From contig BFEA01000554.1 of assembly GCA_003427395.1 (NCBI GenBank), positions 72,356 to 128,854 on the forward strand: a stretch of DNA of 56,499 nt, read 5' to 3'. The first letter of the stretch is position 1, and the number at the start of each line of letters is the position of its first letter. Position numbers and translations under genes: made by a program. The notes below the pieces were generated by a model. That model worked only from the letters and a program-made list of their open reading frames with translations, did no database searches and had not been told where the DNA came from. The DNA comes from Chara braunii. Taxonomy: Eukaryota; Streptophyta; Charophyceae; Charales; Characeae. Shown piece by piece: positions 1 to 8,749 of this stretch.

Positions 1-475
1 AAAAAAAAAAAAAAAAAAAAAAAGAGGGAAAAAAACAGAAAAAAAATCAAAACAAATCAAAGAAAAGAAAGGAAAAAAAAGAAAAACAAACGAGACAGCA
101 AAAAAAAGCAAAACAAAACAGGAAATGGGAAGACTCGAGCGCAGCAGCTATGGAGTCAACAATGGCGCCTTGGGGAAAGAAACGATGGCGCCTTGGGGAA
201 AGAAACGATGGCGCCTTGGGGAAAGAAACGATGGCGCCTTGGGGAAAGAAAAAAGGAAAAAAAAAGGGGGGGAAACAACCTGGAAAAGGAGAAAAAGAAA
301 GGAAAAAAAGAAAGGAAAAAAAGAAAGGAAAAAAAAGAAACAGAAAAAAAAAGAAAAACAGGAAAAAAAAACAGAGAAAGTCAAAAGAAAGGGAAAAAAG
401 GGGGGAAAAAAAAGAAAAAAAAAGAAAAAAAAGAAAAAAAGAAGAAAGAAGAAAGGAGAATAAAAAAGAAAAACT
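1..475. repeat. Poly-A / purine-rich low-complexity tract with 23-bp tandem repeat
   Basis: The window opens with a 23-base A run and an A/G-rich tract that resumes at about 250-475. Between them, at 162-249, a 23-bp unit beginning ATGGCGCCTTGGGG is repeated four times almost perfectly (starts 162, 185, 208, 231). Open frames exist on both strands here but they encode only K/R/E or F/S/L runs, so no gene is called. Confidence 0.85.
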
Positions 476-960
476 ACCCAGTGGCACATGAGTTCCACAC
501 TTTGACCCTTTCTTCTCTTCGCCAAAAGCACGTGCAATTCCCACGCGTTCTATTCGAGTTTCAGAGTTTCCTCTGCCACAGCCGACCGACCCAAAAAAGC
601 TTGCACAATAATTGTGCGCACGTGCAGAACAGTTGGATTGCGCAGCGAGACGCTAAGGGGGTCATCCACTTCGGTTTGGACGTGCTACAGTAGGGGGACT
701 TGGCCCCTGGTGGATTTGAACGACTCCAAAATTTGGAGCATACGAGGTCCAAAAAGCGTCCAAATGCATGTGGGGCGGTGTAGGCGCAAGCCCATATCCT
801 TGAGAGAAATCAATTAGTACTGGATTATCTTTGGAAAAAGTAGTGGTAGGGAGGTGTAGTGTGCCCACTGATACCACGCTAGGACGTGGGGGCGCAGCCA
901 GGGCTGCGGTGGCCCGGCGACCAGCCCAATTCCAAAGTAAAAAAAAAAAGAAAAAAAAGG
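476..960. other. Non-coding stretch with remnants of small palindromic elements
   Basis: No credible gene. At 691-705 there is a GACTTGGCCCC motif that recurs in this window beside small inverted-repeat elements (for example at about 6026, and in reverse at about 5728 and 5861). At about 750-772 the string AAAAAGCGTCCAAATGCATG matches one arm of the 4741-4834 hairpin element, so this is probably a broken copy of it. Confidence 0.4.
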
Positions 961-1132
961 AAGATGGCGATGTATCTTTCCATGTTCTAACGAAGGATTC
1001 AGTCTCAACTGGGACCTTTTGGAATGAAATTCCAAGGTTACAAAAAAAAAACTAAAACAAAACCCCAAAAAAAAAGATGGCGATGTATCTTTCCATGTTC
1101 TAACGAAGGATTCAGTCTCATTTTGCACGGTC
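961..1132 (-). repeat. Two tandem copies of the core of family F
   Basis: The segment reading GATGGCGATGTATCTTTCC then ATGTTCTAACGAAGGATTC occurs at about 963-1004 and again at about 1076-1118, both preceded by A-rich linkers. Read on the minus strand each copy has GAATCCTTCG, then AACATGGAAAGATACA, then a T run (a possible Pol III terminator). The same core lies inside the palindromic elements at 2545-2672 and 6222-6362. Whether these are Pol III transcribed is inference. Confidence 0.5.
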
Positions 1133-2544
1133 GGAGAGTAGCACCGCCACAAAAGCCCCCGGTGCATGGACGGCAAGGATAAAAAATTGCGTTTAATTTT
1201 CTCCTCCGTCGATCTCCCAATTTAACGAACGGTCAGATAACCGGTTCCCAACTTTCCTGTACTGGAAACGGGGATGCGCCCGCAATTCATCCAAAGACCG
1301 CACAGCCGTCCCCGCGACCGCCGCCACGTTGGCTCACAGAACGACCGGTCGGTGTCGTGTTAGCGACCGCGACTCCCTATATACCCACTTACACCTATTT
1401 TTCAGGCCTAGTTGCACGACTCTGCATGACTTGCCCCCGGACAACATTGTGAATGCAGCTGGACAAGATAAGGGACACCGGGCCCGGTTCCCAGCCGAAT
1501 AGATTGGAGCACCCTCTCTGTAAAAAAAAAAAAAGAAGGAATGCAGCTGGACAACGTAGCTGTCTCGGTGCACTCTAAATGACGACAGACATTCCCCAAA
1601 CGGAAAAGCAGCCACTGCACGACAAAACGCATCCATGTATACGCAGCAATCCTGGCTGCGAACTGAGGGCCCCACATAATTTTGTAAGGGACTCCGGGCC
1701 CGGTTCCCGGCTTCTATAAAGACGGTGTTCATTTGAAAGGCAGGTCTGAGTCTGTTCCTGAATTTCTGCCTATTTTCGGTACCAAAGCCGGGTAGTGGCC
1801 CCGGTACTGCAAATTCGCAATTTTTTTCAAAATCCTATGTAATTTTCTATATGGGACGCTGGGCCCGGTTCCCAGGACGTGTTGCTCCCCACGAATAGAT
1901 TGAAGCTTTGTTCCCATTAAAAAAAAAAAAAAAAAAAAAAAAAGAGAGAAGATAGTGTAGTAACTGTAGTTCATTCATAGTATAATGACAATAAAAAAAG
2001 GCCGTCCTGTCCAGATTTTCATAGTATAATCATACTATAATGACAGTAAAAAAAAAGGCCGTCCTGTCCAGATTCGACAGGTTTTTAAATTGGTTGAGCT
2101 TATAGAATTAGCCTTACTAAATTAAACTAAAAAAAAAAAAAGAAAAAAAAAAAAGCATTGTAGTCGTCGCCACGTTGGTGCTGGCAGCAGGCCACAAACT
2201 ATACCCCCTTCCACTAAAAGCTGAAGTCGTCACGCTGAAACCTTTGCTTGATGAGGGCTCTTCAGGAAGCGCTTAAAAAAAAAAAAAAAAAGTTCTGTAA
2301 AAAATAAACAAGAAAGCGCTACGTACGACTCAATGGTCTGAACCGGCAGGCATCGAGCTCTCGACTGAATACGTCCCCAATTCCCAGCCAGATGCATCCG
2401 AAATTGCCGCGGACACCGCGCTCACAGACACGTGCCACTGACCACCCCCCCGCTATCACATCCCCCGACTGAAAAGCTGGAGTACTACGACAGAGATGAA
2501 AACACCCCGCGCAGAAGAAAAAAAAAACAAAAAAAAAAAACACC
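1133..2544. other. Unannotated repeat-derived DNA
   Basis: No credible gene. The phrase GGGCCCGGTTCCC recurs at about 1478, 1697 and 1862, each time after a GGGA(C) motif, so the stretch looks like three decayed copies of one repeat. At about 1992-2074 the string AAGGCCGTCCTGTCCAGATT is duplicated (about 1998 and 2056), next to two short runs of GTAATAATG-like sequence. Several A runs interrupt the region. Confidence 0.4.
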
Positions 2545-2672
2545 CCGCGCATGGGCCTCACTCCACTACTCTCAAAATGCCGAAATCGAGAGTGAATCAT
2601 CCGCTACAACATGGAGAGATACACCACAATCATATTTCTCTTGTGCATTTCGAGCGTAGTGGATCGAGGCCC
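2545..2672. mobile_element. Small palindromic element, family F
   Basis: Terminal inverted repeats: the left end reads GGGCCTCACTCCACTACTC and the right end is its imperfect complement ending GTAGTGGATCGAGGCCCC. The interior carries GAGTGAATCATCCG and AACATGGAGAGATACACC, the F core. Related copies are at about 4707-4867, 6222-6362, 50661-50796 and 50840 onward. No protein is encoded, so it is a MITE-like or SINE-like non-autonomous element. The core TGGA..GATACA resembles the centre of U6 snRNA, which may be ancestry or coincidence. Confidence 0.55.
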
Positions 2673-2689
2673 CATGTCGCTGAATCTAG

Positions 2690-2712
2690 CGCGCACACAC
2701 ACACACACACAC
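2690..2712. repeat. (CA)n microsatellite
   Basis: Uninterrupted CA dinucleotides beside the F element. A second CA block at about 2936-2958 directly abuts the broken hammerhead-like core. Confidence 0.8.
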
Positions 2713-2768
2713 AATCTCTGGGCGATGTAGCAAGTCCTTATCCTTCAGTCAAATGCACCCTAGGCAGA

Positions 2769-2820
2769 CTGTTCGGCGTTCGACCGCCTTATGAGTCCGT
2801 GAAAGTCCCGACGAAACAGA
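2769..2820 (+). ncRNA. Degenerate hammerhead-ribozyme-like motif (copy 1)
   Basis: Type III order is visible. The 5' stem III strand CTGT (2769-2772) is complementary to ACAG after GAA (2815-2819). A short stem I candidate CGG/CCG follows, then the core CTTATGA (2788-2794; consensus CTGATGA, with G5 changed to T). Stem II GTCCG...CCGAC with loop TGAAAGT has one C.C mismatch, and then comes the invariant GAAA (2813-2816). Hammerheads of this kind occur in plant retrozymes and Penelope-like elements. The core substitution suggests it is inactive. Two related cores lie within 400 bp. Confidence 0.5.
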
Positions 2821-2898
2821 CGGACAGTCGTGCTTTTCTTTAGTGTACAGCAAAAAATATGACAACACCCCCCCACCCACCCCCCTCCCCCCCCACAC

Positions 2899-2937
2899 AC
2901 GGGTCAACCTCCTGATGAGTCCGTGCAGGTCCGACCA
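2899..2937 (+). ncRNA. Truncated hammerhead-like motif (copy 2)
   Basis: A perfect core CTGATGA (2912-2918) is followed by stem II GTCCG...CCGAC, as in copy 1. The GAAA and stem III that should follow are replaced by a (CA)n microsatellite from about 2936. It is therefore a 5' half only and cannot self-cleave as it stands. Confidence 0.45.
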
Positions 2938-3060
2938 CACACACACACACACACACACTCACACAAACATAATTTTTTGTGAGCTCGTCACGAGTTCGAA
3001 TCCTGCACTTCTCCTAATCATGATGGAATTAACTCAGATCATGAATATATATATATATAT

Positions 3061-3206
3061 ACAGTCAAACAGAGCTGCCCGGTAAACCGTAGCCAGAGAG
3101 AGAGAGACAGAGAAGAGGACAACAAACGAGGAGGGGCTGTGGCAAACTGTTTCGTCGGAGTTTCACCAACTCATATATATATAGTCAGACAGAGCAGCCC
3201 GGTAAC
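3061..3206 (-). ncRNA. Hammerhead-like motif (copy 3) with a half-copy beside it
   Basis: On the minus strand, 3192 to 3147 reads CTGTC (canonical cleavage triplet GTC), an AT-rich stem I region, ATGA, stem II GTTGG/CCGAC (five pairs with one wobble) with loop TGAAACT, GAAA, then ACAG closing stem III. Only the CTG of the CTGATGA box is lost, to a TA microsatellite. The 5' half (CTCTGTTTGAC plus flank CCGGGCAG) is repeated at 3061-3086. Two repeated cleavage-site regions in the same orientation recall the paired ribozymes of retrozyme terminal repeats, but no full element is delimited. Confidence 0.5.
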
Positions 3207-4017
3207 ATATAAAATGTCATACGTGGCTAAGCCCCTCTAGAAACAGTGGTGACAAGTGATGACATCGGGCGGTCGGTTGAATCTCTACACATGCACGCAA
3301 ACCCACGGTACCACCTAGTACCTACCTCCTCCTCATCCCGCCTCTCTTTCTGTTATCCAACACGTCATCATCCCTGTCGAGACTGCTATACTTAGGACAA
3401 GACGCTTCGGCATCATCCAAGTAATATCCACCAAGTTGAACTCACAAAACCCGACACAAGGCCTGATGGGATCTGATCTGATGTGATCTGATCTGATGCT
3501 GCATTCCAAAATCATTATGGGGACCGCCACCGTGACTCCTTAAAATTACAAATGCAGTGGAAAACAACTGAAGGCAGTGAAAAAAAACTGAAGCTAGAAG
3601 ACTGGTAGTGGGTAATACGCCATAAAGAAGGAAGGGATTCACTTTCTCGTTTTAAACCCAGCTAACGTTATTATAACATGAGGAGCCCAAGTTCGTACCA
3701 ACAGCAGCAGCTCCATATTTAGACGCACAGTTGCCCCAAATACATGTATAATGACCGTACGTTCTTTTTTCATTTTTTTATTTTTATTTTTATTTTTTCT
3801 TCATTTTTTATTTTATTTACCGCACGCTCTACTGGAGCAAGACGGCACCGGTTTACTACGGTAGAATTCTGTTCTCATGATCTCATCAGTTTAAAATCTG
3901 ATCTGTGGTTCATCGGCCCACAACTATGCTGACTTAATTTTTTGGGGGCCACGGAGGAGTCAAATGAGTAAGCTTGCTTGCTCGGTAAAAAAAAAAAAAA
4001 AAAAAAAAAGTGGTACT
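3207..4017. other. Non-coding stretch
   Basis: No gene seen. At 3465-3500 there is a short TGATC-type minisatellite, at about 3765-3825 a T-rich (TTTTTA)n block, and at about 3988-4008 an A run. Confidence 0.5.
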
Positions 4018-4252
4018 CGATCTTCACGGGGTTAACGACGATCACTGTGGAGATCCGTCCACGCGAGATCGATCCTCACCCTCAGGATCAAATCGACGTT
4101 CACTAGTTTGCCATCGATCCTGACGATCGTGAAGATCATCCGGAAAATCGTAACCCTCGTCGTGAGATCGACTACGGAGATCGATCGTGAAGATCGAATT
4201 CCACAGTGCTTACTGATCGATCGATCAGATCGATCGATTAGCGTTAAGACCG
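4018..4252. repeat. GATC-dense degenerate repeat
   Basis: I count about 19 GATC tetramers in roughly 235 bp, where about one is expected by chance. They occur as GATCGATC blocks and as recurring GTGAAGATC phrases. No coding frame or regulatory role is evident. Confidence 0.7.
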
Positions 4253-4706
4253 ATCGCCACCGTTCTTCCCGCGGTTTAAAAACGCACAAAAACAGCAGAG
4301 GTATGATTAACATAGATTGAGGGCATCTCCCATGATTATGCCTCTCCAGAGCAGAGGACAAGGAATGTTTGGGTGGGGTTGCCATTCGGTGGGCAGCCTG
4401 AAGACTGCGAGGCGCCCAGCCTAAACCATATTACGGAGGCGGAGGTAGATTGCGATTTTAGCCCCACCACTCACCAAATGGGAATGAACATTACCCTCGA
4501 ACAGGGGGAAGATAGACTACTGCCATATTTTTTTGTCTTTTTGTGGCCGTAGTGCGTGTCATGGAGCCAGGCCCATTATCGATCGCACAGCTCGGTCTCA
4601 CTCCCTGCCGTTAAAATTTAAAAAACAAAAAAACAAAAAAAGTTCGGAAGCGACCGCGGCGGAATGGGTCGACATCTAGAAAGGCAACGAGCACGACAAA
4701 GACCAT
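4253..4706. other. Non-coding stretch
   Basis: No gene or clear repeat family recognised between the GATC-dense block and the next F element. Confidence 0.4.
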
Positions 4707-4867
4707 GATGAGCCTCGCTCCACTACTAAACAACACTCCTACATGCATTTGGACGCTTTCTCGACCACGTGCATCCGGACGAGTCCGACATTTCGAATGT
4801 ATCCAGTCAACAAAGCGTCCAAAAAAATGCATGTCAAGTGTTCTCTAGTCGTGCGAGGCCCCATGCC
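4707..4867. mobile_element. Family F element containing a nested 94-bp hairpin element (family X)
   Basis: Outer ends are GAGCCTCGCTCCACTACT on the left and its imperfect complement near GTGCGAGGCCCC on the right, matching family F. Inside, 4741-4834 has its own terminal inverted repeats: left ACATGCATTTGGACGCTTT, right AAAGCGTCC then ATGCATGT. A broken X arm is also at about 750-772. The simplest reading is insertion of X into F. Confidence 0.5.
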
Positions 4868-4916
4868 TGCCTCGGTTACGACCAGAGGAATCTCCTCCGT
4901 TTCTCCCATTTCACAG

Positions 4917-5012
4917 AAAAAAAAAAAAAAAAAAAAAACGAAAGCGGGGCTGTGTCCTCGACCTCCCAGAAGAACCCCCGCCTCATATCAGGGCACGCTC
5001 ACACTGGGTCGT
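4917..5012. other. A-run and non-coding sequence
   Basis: An A run at 4917-4938 is followed by sequence with no recognisable feature. Confidence 0.4.
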
Positions 5013-5097
5013 TCCTGGATGTATCCGACCGCTTTTCTGACCCAGCCTGGATGCACCTGACCACAATTAGCTCCAAAGAGAAGTTGAAAATGTCCGA
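5013..5097. repeat. Dispersed repeat shared with 18835-18917
   Basis: CCTGGATGTAT, GGATGCACCTGACC and a GAGAAGT(G/T)GAAAA tail occur in the same order and spacing here and at about 18835-18917. The two segments are roughly 70-75% identical by eye. No function is recognised. Confidence 0.5.
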
Positions 5098-5302
5098 CTG
5101 TAAGTTAAGACCTCAGACATGACAAGATCGGGATTCGTTAAAGGGGTCGAGAAAGCCGGGATTCGTTAATTTAAAGGGGTCGAGAAAGCGGACCTTTATG
5201 CCTCCTCGCTATCAATGACTGGCACCCTCAGAAGAAGTTTCCCAAGTTCGGTTCCGAGAGAGGGGCCTCGCCACACCACCGTCGAGACAAGAAAAGGACG
5301 AA

Positions 5303-5366
5303 TGCATCTCACCCGGAAAGTGGTAAGATGCATCCGTTGCTATACTATTCATAGTAACGGATGCAT
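5303..5366. repeat. Hairpin-forming inverted repeat
   Basis: GATGCATCCGTT at about 5328-5339 faces AACGGATGCATC at about 5356-5367 as a perfect 12-bp stem with further CTAT/ATAG pairing in the loop. GATGCA motifs also flank it on both sides (about 5302 and 5387). Confidence 0.6.
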
Positions 5367-5562
5367 CTCGTCATTCTCTGCGGGAAGATGCACTCGTGCT
5401 TTGTTCGTTTCGACAGCCGCGGTGTGCCGAGGGCCAGAGTGTGAGGGGTTTCGGCCCACATCTCTCGGTGACCGAAAAATAGAGCTACAGACAGGGAGGA
5501 GGGAGGGAGAAAACGGGGGTTTAAGGGGTTATGAGACGCTACCGTAAACGTACTAAATACGG

Positions 5563-5651
5563 CCCGAATACAACGTACGGTCATTATAGCTGTGTATCTG
5601 AACTGAAAGATGGCTCAAATACAGCTATAATGACTGTACGTTGTATTCGGG
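5563..5651. mobile_element. 89-bp hairpin MITE (family Y)
   Basis: The arms, 5563-5593 and 5621-5651, are complementary at 30 of 31 positions, beginning CCCGAATACAACGTAC. Nearly the whole element is one hairpin with a loop of about 27 nt. A copy lacking most of the left arm lies at about 5747-5810, within a tandem duplication that also includes the CGAAGTCTTCCCGCTGCCTGC flank. Confidence 0.65.
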
Positions 5652-5882
5652 GGAAGAAGGGCGAAGTCTTCCCTTTGATATGAAAGCTGCAAAAGGACGA
5701 AGTCTTCCCGCTGCCTGCTTGTAGGGGCCAAGCCCCACCAGCTGTGTATCTGGACTGAAAGATGCCTCAAATACAGCTACAATGACCGTACGTTCTATTC
5801 GGGGAAAGAAGGGTAGCTGAGATTCGGCAAAAAGACGAAGTCTCCCCGCTGCCTGCTTCTAGGGGCCAAGTCCCACTACCGG
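5652..5882. repeat. Tandem duplication carrying a one-armed copy of the hairpin MITE
   Basis: The order hairpin remnant, GACGAAGTCT.CCCGCTGCCTG, TAGGGGCCAAG(C/T)CCCAC occurs twice (ending about 5736 and 5875). The second unit starts at GCTGTGTATC inside the left arm, so its hairpin cannot form fully. Confidence 0.5.
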
Positions 5883-5899
5883 TAGCAGCGTTGAGCCTA

Positions 5900-6006
5900 C
5901 CTCAACGCCTGAATGTGGACGTGTTTGTGGAGACGTGCAGTTCCGGAAACTCAACACCATTTTTTCCGCACATCTCCGCAAAAGCGTCCACATTCAGGCG
6001 TCGAGG
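5900..6006. mobile_element. Palindromic element with branched arms
   Basis: The outer arms CCTCAACGCCTGAATGTGG (from 5900) and its near complement ending at 6006 pair over about 22 bp with one mismatch. GCGTTGAG just upstream (about 5888-5895) is also complementary to CTCAACGC, giving an alternative arm. The flank at about 6022-6037 has the GGGACTTGGCCCC motif seen beside other small elements. Confidence 0.55.
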
Positions 6007-6221
6007 CAGCTAAGGGCTGCCAGTGGGACTTGGCCCCAGGCGATGAACAGGAATGCAGTTTATTACAAGTCAAAACGAAATTCCAAGAAAGGGTAAAAAA
6101 GAAAAGACAACGGAGAAAAAAGAGAACATACCCTTTTTTTTCTTTTTTTTTTAATTATTAAAAGAGAACATACCTTTGACAAGAACAGATCACATGTGTG
6201 CTCTATATACTACAGAACATC

Positions 6222-6362
6222 GGGCCTCGCTCCACTTCTCTCTCCACATGCGCAAAAGCCGAAACAAAAAATTACGGCCGCGGCGGTGTATCTCTCCATG
6301 TTCGAGCGGAAGATTCATTCTCAGTTTGCACAATTTTGTAGAGTGCTGGAGCGAGAACCATA
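6222..6362 (-). mobile_element. Small palindromic element, family F
   Basis: Left end GGGCCTCGCTCCACTTCTC, right end near GTGCTGGAGCGAGAACC. The minus strand carries GAGAATGAATCTTCCG and AACATGGAGAGATACACCG, the F core in its clearest form. Confidence 0.55.
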
Positions 6363-6379
6363 GAACGCGGACCAGCAAC

Positions 6380-7350
6380 GACGAGAGAAAACAGATGTCA
6401 GATTTTTTTTCAACGAGCCACAGACAGTGTCACACACACATCACAACGACCGCGAGTTCGCTGTGATGGCTGGCTGACGAGAGAGAACTTCGCCAAAGAA
6501 GGCAAACACTGGATGGAGTGAGGCTCAGTGAGCAGTGAGCGCAGTCGAAGAACTGGATGCAATGACAACAACAACATTTGTAAACGCCTGAATCACACAA
6601 ACATCACAACATATTGGAAAAACATGAAATCGAAAGCCTCCAGGACAATGTACTATACGTTTACTAATTAATCAGAAACACACAAACATTTAAAAAAAAG
6701 AAAAAAGAAAACCGAGACGAGAGCAGAAGTATTGTAGGGTAAAGAATGAGATGATAATCACAAAAAGAGACCGGAAGAACGATCGTCCGGCGAGAGCGAG
6801 AGCGAGGCTGAGAGACAACAAAAACATCCATCATCAGAAGAAGCGAAAGTCCGTACCTTGATACCCTCCTGCCTGCTGCCTTGCACACTCGCCCCCTCTC
6901 TCTCTCTCACATGTTTCTCTGCCTTTTCCGTGTACCACTCTCTCTCTCTCTCTCTCTCTCTCTGTGTCTCTCTCTCTCTCCCCACAAGGGCAAAAGATGG
7001 ATGGCTGCAGACAGGCAGTTTCTCACCCGCTTGATCGGTCGATAGATCTATATCGTTCGACAGCCTGTTCCAAATTGAATTCATTTCTTGATCTCATAAT
7101 AATGTCAACGCAATGTCGAGAGAACAGAACCATCGCCTTAAAAGGCCGAGAAGGTCTTTGAGACATTACACTTTCCAATGAGTCCATAAGAGTCGGATAA
7201 AAAAAAATCCCTTAAGACAAAACAAACATCACAGACACATTATGCAATATGATGAAACCGATCGATCCAACGAATACCCCGTCGTCTATAGCTCGGTGAC
7301 AGCCGGCCGTCCAACGTCCGACACTCATCAATGATCAATCCGTTTCGCAC
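6380..7350. other. No gene seen; (CT)n near 6940-6980
   Basis: No protein or RNA gene can be supported. Short CT microsatellites lie at about 6898-6980. The rest appears to be unique sequence. Confidence 0.4.
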
Positions 7351-7352
7351 TG

Positions 7353-7353
7353 G

Positions 7354-7395
<42 letters not shown>

Positions 7396-7411
7396 TCTCT
7401 CTCTCTCCTTC
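7353..7411. repeat. (CT)n microsatellite
   Basis: CT dinucleotides with a few interruptions. The 260-residue plus-strand frame crossing it is S/L-rich low complexity and is not called as a gene. Confidence 0.85.
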
Positions 7412-7524
7412 TCTCACGATAAGAACCTAATAAGACCAAAACAGCCCACCAGAGTCTTCTCCAGAATCTCCACTGTTCCTGCCAAACATTCATTCTACGA
7501 CTTCTCTCTCGTCTTCAAGATTTC

Positions 7525-7640
7525 TCGCACGCAATCACAGAAAGAATGTCGAGCAGTATCTCGACCATGTGCATCTCACACGCAATCACAGAAAGAATGT
7601 CGCGCAGTATCTGGACCATGTGCATCTCGCACGCAATCAT
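7525..7640. repeat. Tandem repeat, about 58-bp unit
   Basis: CTCNCACGCAATCACAGAAAG, AATGTCG.GCAGTATCT and GACCATGTGCATCTC recur in order at about 7523 and 7578, with a partial third start at about 7625. Confidence 0.7.
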
Positions 7641-8642
7641 CGTCATGCCAACCTGCGAGAACATACCCATCTCTCACCATCGGATCAAATCCCTTCTATG
7701 TACAACAAACAACGTACCATCAAAATGGAAAAAAAAAAAATACATCACGCACCGCCAGTCGGCCTGGCAGTCGTGTCCCATTAGTCAAATTCAATTCAAG
7801 TTCAATCAATCAACAAACCATCCACCGGTCCTCCATCCATCCTGTGCACTTGATAGGAGTAGGGATCGCGAGTCGGGACAATCATTATGGGAACACTGTC
7901 CCACCATCAAATCAAATAAAATCAAATCGGTCCGGACAAGAGCAAAAAAGGGGGGCGAGGGGGGAGGGGGGAGGGGAAGCGTATCCATACCCTCCCTCGT
8001 ACCACAGGCATCTCCATCTCCTACCACCACCTGTCTCACATCCCTCCCTCACTCCCTCCTCCCCTCCCTCCCCTCCTTCCCTCCCTCCTTCCATCCTAGA
8101 AAGTTATAATTGAAGACCCTCATGCCCCCCAGACCACGTTCAGGCCAACCAGACACATTCACATTCATCTTAATCAAAAAGATCCGGAGAAAAAAAAACA
8201 AAAACAAAAAAAAAAACATCAGCCATCCCTTTACTCCAAACGAAAAGATGAACCGCCAAACTAAACCCGACGAGAAACAGAAGCGCCTCCACCGATGTCA
8301 CCGATGGGCAACCGTATAACGAACACGACGTCCGACGACAACTGATCACACACACCTTCACACAAGGTGTGTCAAGTACACGTCATCACATCGCCGCCTC
8401 CTCTCCGTGCGCTCCTCTGCGTGGATGTAAGTTCTTCCTCCATTCCGCCTGGAATCGTGCAGTACGCTCAGCTACGGAGCAAAAAAATAAAAAATAAAAA
8501 ATTATAAACAGACCTTGAACGGCAACAGACGAAGACACCCCCCACCCCTCAAAAGGCTCAAAGTGATCATGATAGAGCTTCGAGACGGCGAGACATCGAA
8601 CCAATCCTCCAGAACCACTAAAAGCTAAACAGTTCCAGTAGC
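7641..8642. other. No gene seen; C-rich tract at 8030-8098
   Basis: The stretch includes a CCCTC-rich polypyrimidine tract at about 8036-8098 and A-rich runs near 8190-8216. A minus-strand frame at 8694-8386 is open for 102 codons but overlaps the 53-bp repeat, and I do not recognise it. Confidence 0.4.
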
Positions 8643-8749
8643 GTTCCAAATAACCCCCTCCCTTATCCACATCACACCCCAAAAAGGCACTCATCGTTCC
8701 GAATAACCCCCTCCCCGATCCACATCACACCCCAAAAAGGCACTCATCG
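8643..8749. repeat. Two tandem copies of a 53-bp unit
   Basis: The unit running from GTTCC.AATAACCCCCTC to AAAAAGGCACTCATC starts at 8643 and again at 8696, with only a few differences. Confidence 0.8.

Noticed and set aside
193-693. 166-codon K/E-rich frame and its antisense F/L-rich frames
   Set aside because: Products of the purine-rich low-complexity tract.
2985-3015. tRNA T-arm-like GAGTTCGAATCCTGC
   Set aside because: The T stem does not pair, and no A box, anticodon arm or acceptor stem could be found around it.
7331-8113. 260-codon plus-strand frame
   Set aside because: Begins in (CT)n and continues through a 58-bp tandem repeat and a C-rich tract; no domain and no conservation signal visible.
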